A stretch of 64,000 nt of DNA, taken from NCBI RefSeq assembly GCF_004519335.1, contig NZ_SOZD01000002.1:372001-436000 (forward strand), in the 5' to 3' direction. A program made the position numbers and the translations under genes. Source of the DNA: Jiella endophytica. Its GTDB lineage: Bacteria > Pseudomonadota > Alphaproteobacteria > Rhizobiales > Rhizobiaceae. Positions 62,402 to 64,000 of the stretch are shown one piece after another. Positions within the stretch are counted from its first letter, which is position 1, and every line of letters begins with the position of its first letter. Below the pieces are notes generated by a model. The model ran no database searches and was not told where the DNA came from. It worked only from the letters and a program-made list of their open reading frames with translations.

Positions 62402-62905
62402 TCAGCCGAGCGCGGCCGTCATCCAGAAGCTGTGGGAATAGGCGTAGAGGCCGGCAGCGCCGAGCGCGATGCCATAGGGCACGCCGCTGTCCTTCTCCAT
62501 CAGCCGGTCGACGAAAGCGACGCGCGTTACCGGCAGCATCTGGCTGCGGGCGAAAAGCAGGCCGATGGTCAGGCCACCGCCGATCAGCGCGGCGACGAGG
62601 AGATACTCCGCCATCAGCATGGTCGGGCCGAGCCAGAGCCCGGTTGCGGCGATGAGCTTGGCATCGCCGCCGCCCATCCAGCCCGCCGCGAACATCGCGA
62701 AAGTGATGCAGAGGCAGACAAGGCCGACAAGGACGTGGCCGCCGAGCACCTGCCAGGGAAGGCCGACGAGCAGCGCCGCCGGGATAAAGGCCAGCGTCAG
62801 CACGATCATCGCCCGGTTCTCGATCCTCATTTCCAGAAGATCGGTCAGCGCGCTGTAGATCATCGCGAAAGGAAACACGGTGAGCAAAAGTGCTGTGGTG
62901 AGCAT
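62402..62905 (-). CDS. cpaA: prepilin peptidase of the Tad pilus (CpaA)
   Basis: A 167-residue A24-type aspartic peptidase with about six helices. The two catalytic aspartates are Asp22 (YSALTDLLEMRIEN) and Asp81 (WMGGGDAKLIAA). It lacks the N-terminal methylase domain of PilD, as usual for CpaA/TadV. It would process the Flp pilin encoded just upstream. ATG 62905 has AAGGGA in front; an alternative ATG at 62962 gives a longer, less typical start. Confidence 0.9.
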   Translation of the reverse strand: MLTTALLLTVFPFAMIYSALTDLLEMRIENRAMIVLTLAFIPAALLVGLPWQVLGGHVLVGLVCLCITFAMFAAGWMGGGDAKLIAATGLWLGPTMLMAEYLLVAALIGGGLTIGLLFARSQMLPVTRVAFVDRLMEKDSGVPYGIALGAAGLYAYSHSFWMTAALG

Positions 62906-63117
62906 GGCGGATCCCTTCGGCAGCGGCGCCTGACTGGCGGCAGTCGCGATCAGCCCAATCATCGGCGTAAATGGTGTGCCGATGGTTTAGATTTTTCTCG
63001 GAAATTGTCCGATTCGTCGCATCGATGGGCCCGTGCCGAGCGAATCGGTGCGCTCATCTCGGCACCGATGCCGTCGAATGATCGAGGAACCGCCGCGGCG
63101 GGCCTCAAACGTGATCG

Positions 63118-63144
63118 GGGCGGCCGGCATTCAGCCGACCGCCC
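63118..63144 (-). terminator. hairpin after the pilin gene
   Basis: GGGCGGTCGGC and GCCGGCCGCCC (minus strand) form an 11-base stem with one U-G wobble and a 5-base loop, 56 bases after the pilin stop and before cpaA. No T run is present. It may attenuate read-through so that pilin is made in excess over the peptidase. Confidence 0.5.
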
Positions 63145-63199
63145 GCAAATCTCTTCGTTGAGCGTTGCCGGGGCTCGGATGCCCGCGGCGCAGCCGGTC

Positions 63200-63370
63200 T
63201 TAGTTGACCTGCATCTTGTCGCCGATCGAGGTGAACGCCGAGAGGATCTTCGGCGAAAGAACCGCGAAAGCCGCGATCAGAGCAACGGCCATGATGCCGG
63301 CGATGAGGCCGTACTCGATGGCGGTGGCACCCGATTCGTTCTTGGCGAAACGCGCGATGAGCTTGGACAT
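63200..63370 (-). CDS. flp: Flp-type pilin
   Basis: A 56-residue type IVb pilin. The short charged leader MSKLIARFAKNESG ends at the peptidase site, cut after Gly before ATAIEYGLIAG; the Glu-Tyr pair is the Flp hallmark. One hydrophobic helix and a short tail (FTSIGDKMQVN) follow. An AGGAG ribosome site lies 6 bases before the ATG. It would be processed by CpaA and assembled into the Tad adhesion pilus. It is transcribed toward cpaA and away from the pilus assembly gene. Confidence 0.93.
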   Translation of the reverse strand: MSKLIARFAKNESGATAIEYGLIAGIMAVALIAAFAVLSPKILSAFTSIGDKMQVN

Positions 63371-63715
63371 GAGGACTCCTTGACAATCTCGTGTAGCGCT
63401 CCCGTCGACTGTCCCGTCGATCGGATGTCGCCAAGCTATGCGGGTCCTGTTTCAAAGCACTTAAACTATGTGGTTGATTTTTACTTATTCCGGCCGGCCG
63501 CTCGCCGGACCGCGTTCTTCACCGTCCGGCAGCTTCCCGATCGGAGTTCGAAAGACACCGAAGAATGCCGCTGCGGAAATCGGAAAGTTCTGCTTATTAG
63601 TGGGGTTTATCACGAGTTTTCGGCAAAGCGCCCCGGAAGATTAACGCTTCGTTCAGCCTGATCAGCGAGAGTTACGGTCAAACCCGGCAGCAATCCCGAA
63701 ATTGTGGATCTCCCC
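63371..63715. promoter_or_regulatory. divergent promoter region of the Tad pilus locus
   Basis: About 345 bases between the pilin gene and the divergent assembly gene, AT-richer in the 63440-63500 and 63570-63660 parts. No gene is seen. TTAACGCTTCGTTCA (63641-63655) is a one-mismatch match to the CtrA pattern TTAA-N7-TTAA, 60 bases before the assembly gene. CtrA controls pilA in Caulobacter, so this deserves a note. Confidence 0.5.
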
Positions 63716-64000
63716 ATGGCCCTCCGCTCGACCCTTGCCATATTTGCCGCCCTCTTCGTCGCGGCGATAGCGCAAGGCGGCGCCGAAGCGGCGATGATTT
63801 CGGTGCAACTCGACCAGGCCAAGGTCATCGAACTCGACAAGCCGGCCTCGACGGTGATCGTCGGCAATCCGGCGATCGTCGACGTCCAGGTCTTGTCATC
63901 GAACCGCCTTGTCCTCACCGGCAAGAGCAACGGCATCACCAACATGGTGATCCTCGACGAAGACGGTCATCCCTATGTCGATGAGCAGGTCTCCGTGCAG
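63716..64000 (+). CDS. pilus assembly protein, N-terminal part (cut by window end)
   Basis: The first 95 residues of a frame open to the end of the window. A signal peptide of about 25 residues (LAIFAALFVAAIAQGGAEA) is followed by ISVQLDQAKVIELDKPAST and VIVGNPAIVDVQVLSSNRL, the pilus assembly/secretin N-terminal domain found in CpaC and in short stand-alone pilus proteins of Rhizobiales. LTGKSNGITNMVILDEDG continues the domain. Whether it is CpaC or the short protein cannot be decided here. Confidence 0.85.
   Translation, partial: MALRSTLAIFAALFVAAIAQGGAEAAMISVQLDQAKVIELDKPASTVIVGNPAIVDVQVLSSNRLVLTGKSNGITNMVILDEDGHPYVDEQVSVQ

Overview
The window is GC-rich, tightly packed DNA with ATGA and GTGA gene overlaps, and it looks like a chromosomal segment of an alphaproteobacterium of the Rhizobiales (Hyphomicrobiales). 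The family-level guess Aurantimonadaceae is only an inference. Support comes from the run DUF5330 / SufE / DUF6456 / DnaA-C-like HTH, a DUF1491 gene, a Flp/Tad pilus locus and many ABC uptake systems. I saw no rRNA, tRNA, insertion sequence, phage gene or CRISPR array.

Layout. Positions 1-1.7 kb: the first codons of a leftward gene, a small secreted protein, and a cobalamin riboswitch driving a lone CbiM-type cobalt permease. 1.9-11.7 kb (minus strand): a ThDP enzyme, a DUF900 lipoprotein hydrolase, a TetR regulator and a complete Nit1C cluster (nitB to nitH: MSMEG_0572-like protein, nitrilase, radical SAM, GNAT, AIR-synthase-like, MSMEG_0570-like, flavoprotein), the cluster linked to cyanide assimilation in Pseudomonas. 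A divergent MocR-type regulator (11.9-13.3 kb) shares its promoter region. 13.5-15.8 kb: a transglutaminase-like protease and a TetR-MFS pair with a perfect palindromic operator.

15.9-32.5 kb (minus strand): a cluster of 15 genes for a surface polysaccharide. It has an initiating glycosylphosphotransferase, a specialised NusG paralogue, GDP-mannose 3,5-epimerase-like and WecG/TagA-like enzymes, an ABC exporter, four other glycosyltransferases, a methyltransferase, a Wzy-like polymerase and a Wzz/BY-kinase. Between the NusG paralogue and the rest of the operon lies a 445-base leader with four same-strand GCGGTA motifs, one of them very close to the enterobacterial ops element read by RfaH. A second polymerase/ligase-like gene is divergent at 32.8 kb.

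34.2-41.8 kb: LacI regulator, palindromic operator, sugar ABC importer, sugar isomerase and Gfo/Idh oxidoreductase. 42.2-47.9 kb: a hypothetical gene, a glycine-betaine-type ABC importer and a homocysteine methyltransferase. 48.1-51.2 kb: a single 1059-residue protein that fuses a complete ammonium transporter to HAMP-like, PAS, GGDEF and EAL segments, the most unusual gene here. 51.3-57.5 kb: DUF1491, a peptidoglycan-binding membrane protein, a membrane histidine kinase, DUF5330, SufE, DUF6456, a DnaA-C-like HTH protein and a hypothetical. 57.7-62.4 kb: a branched-chain amino-acid/amide (Liv-type) ABC importer. 62.4-64 kb: prepilin peptidase, a 56-residue Flp pilin, and the start of a divergent pilus assembly gene cut by the window end.

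Taken together the segment couples nitrogen acquisition and sensing (Nit1C, Amt-c-di-GMP fusion, betaine and Liv uptake) with surface-lifestyle functions (exopolysaccharide, Tad pilus, c-di-GMP).
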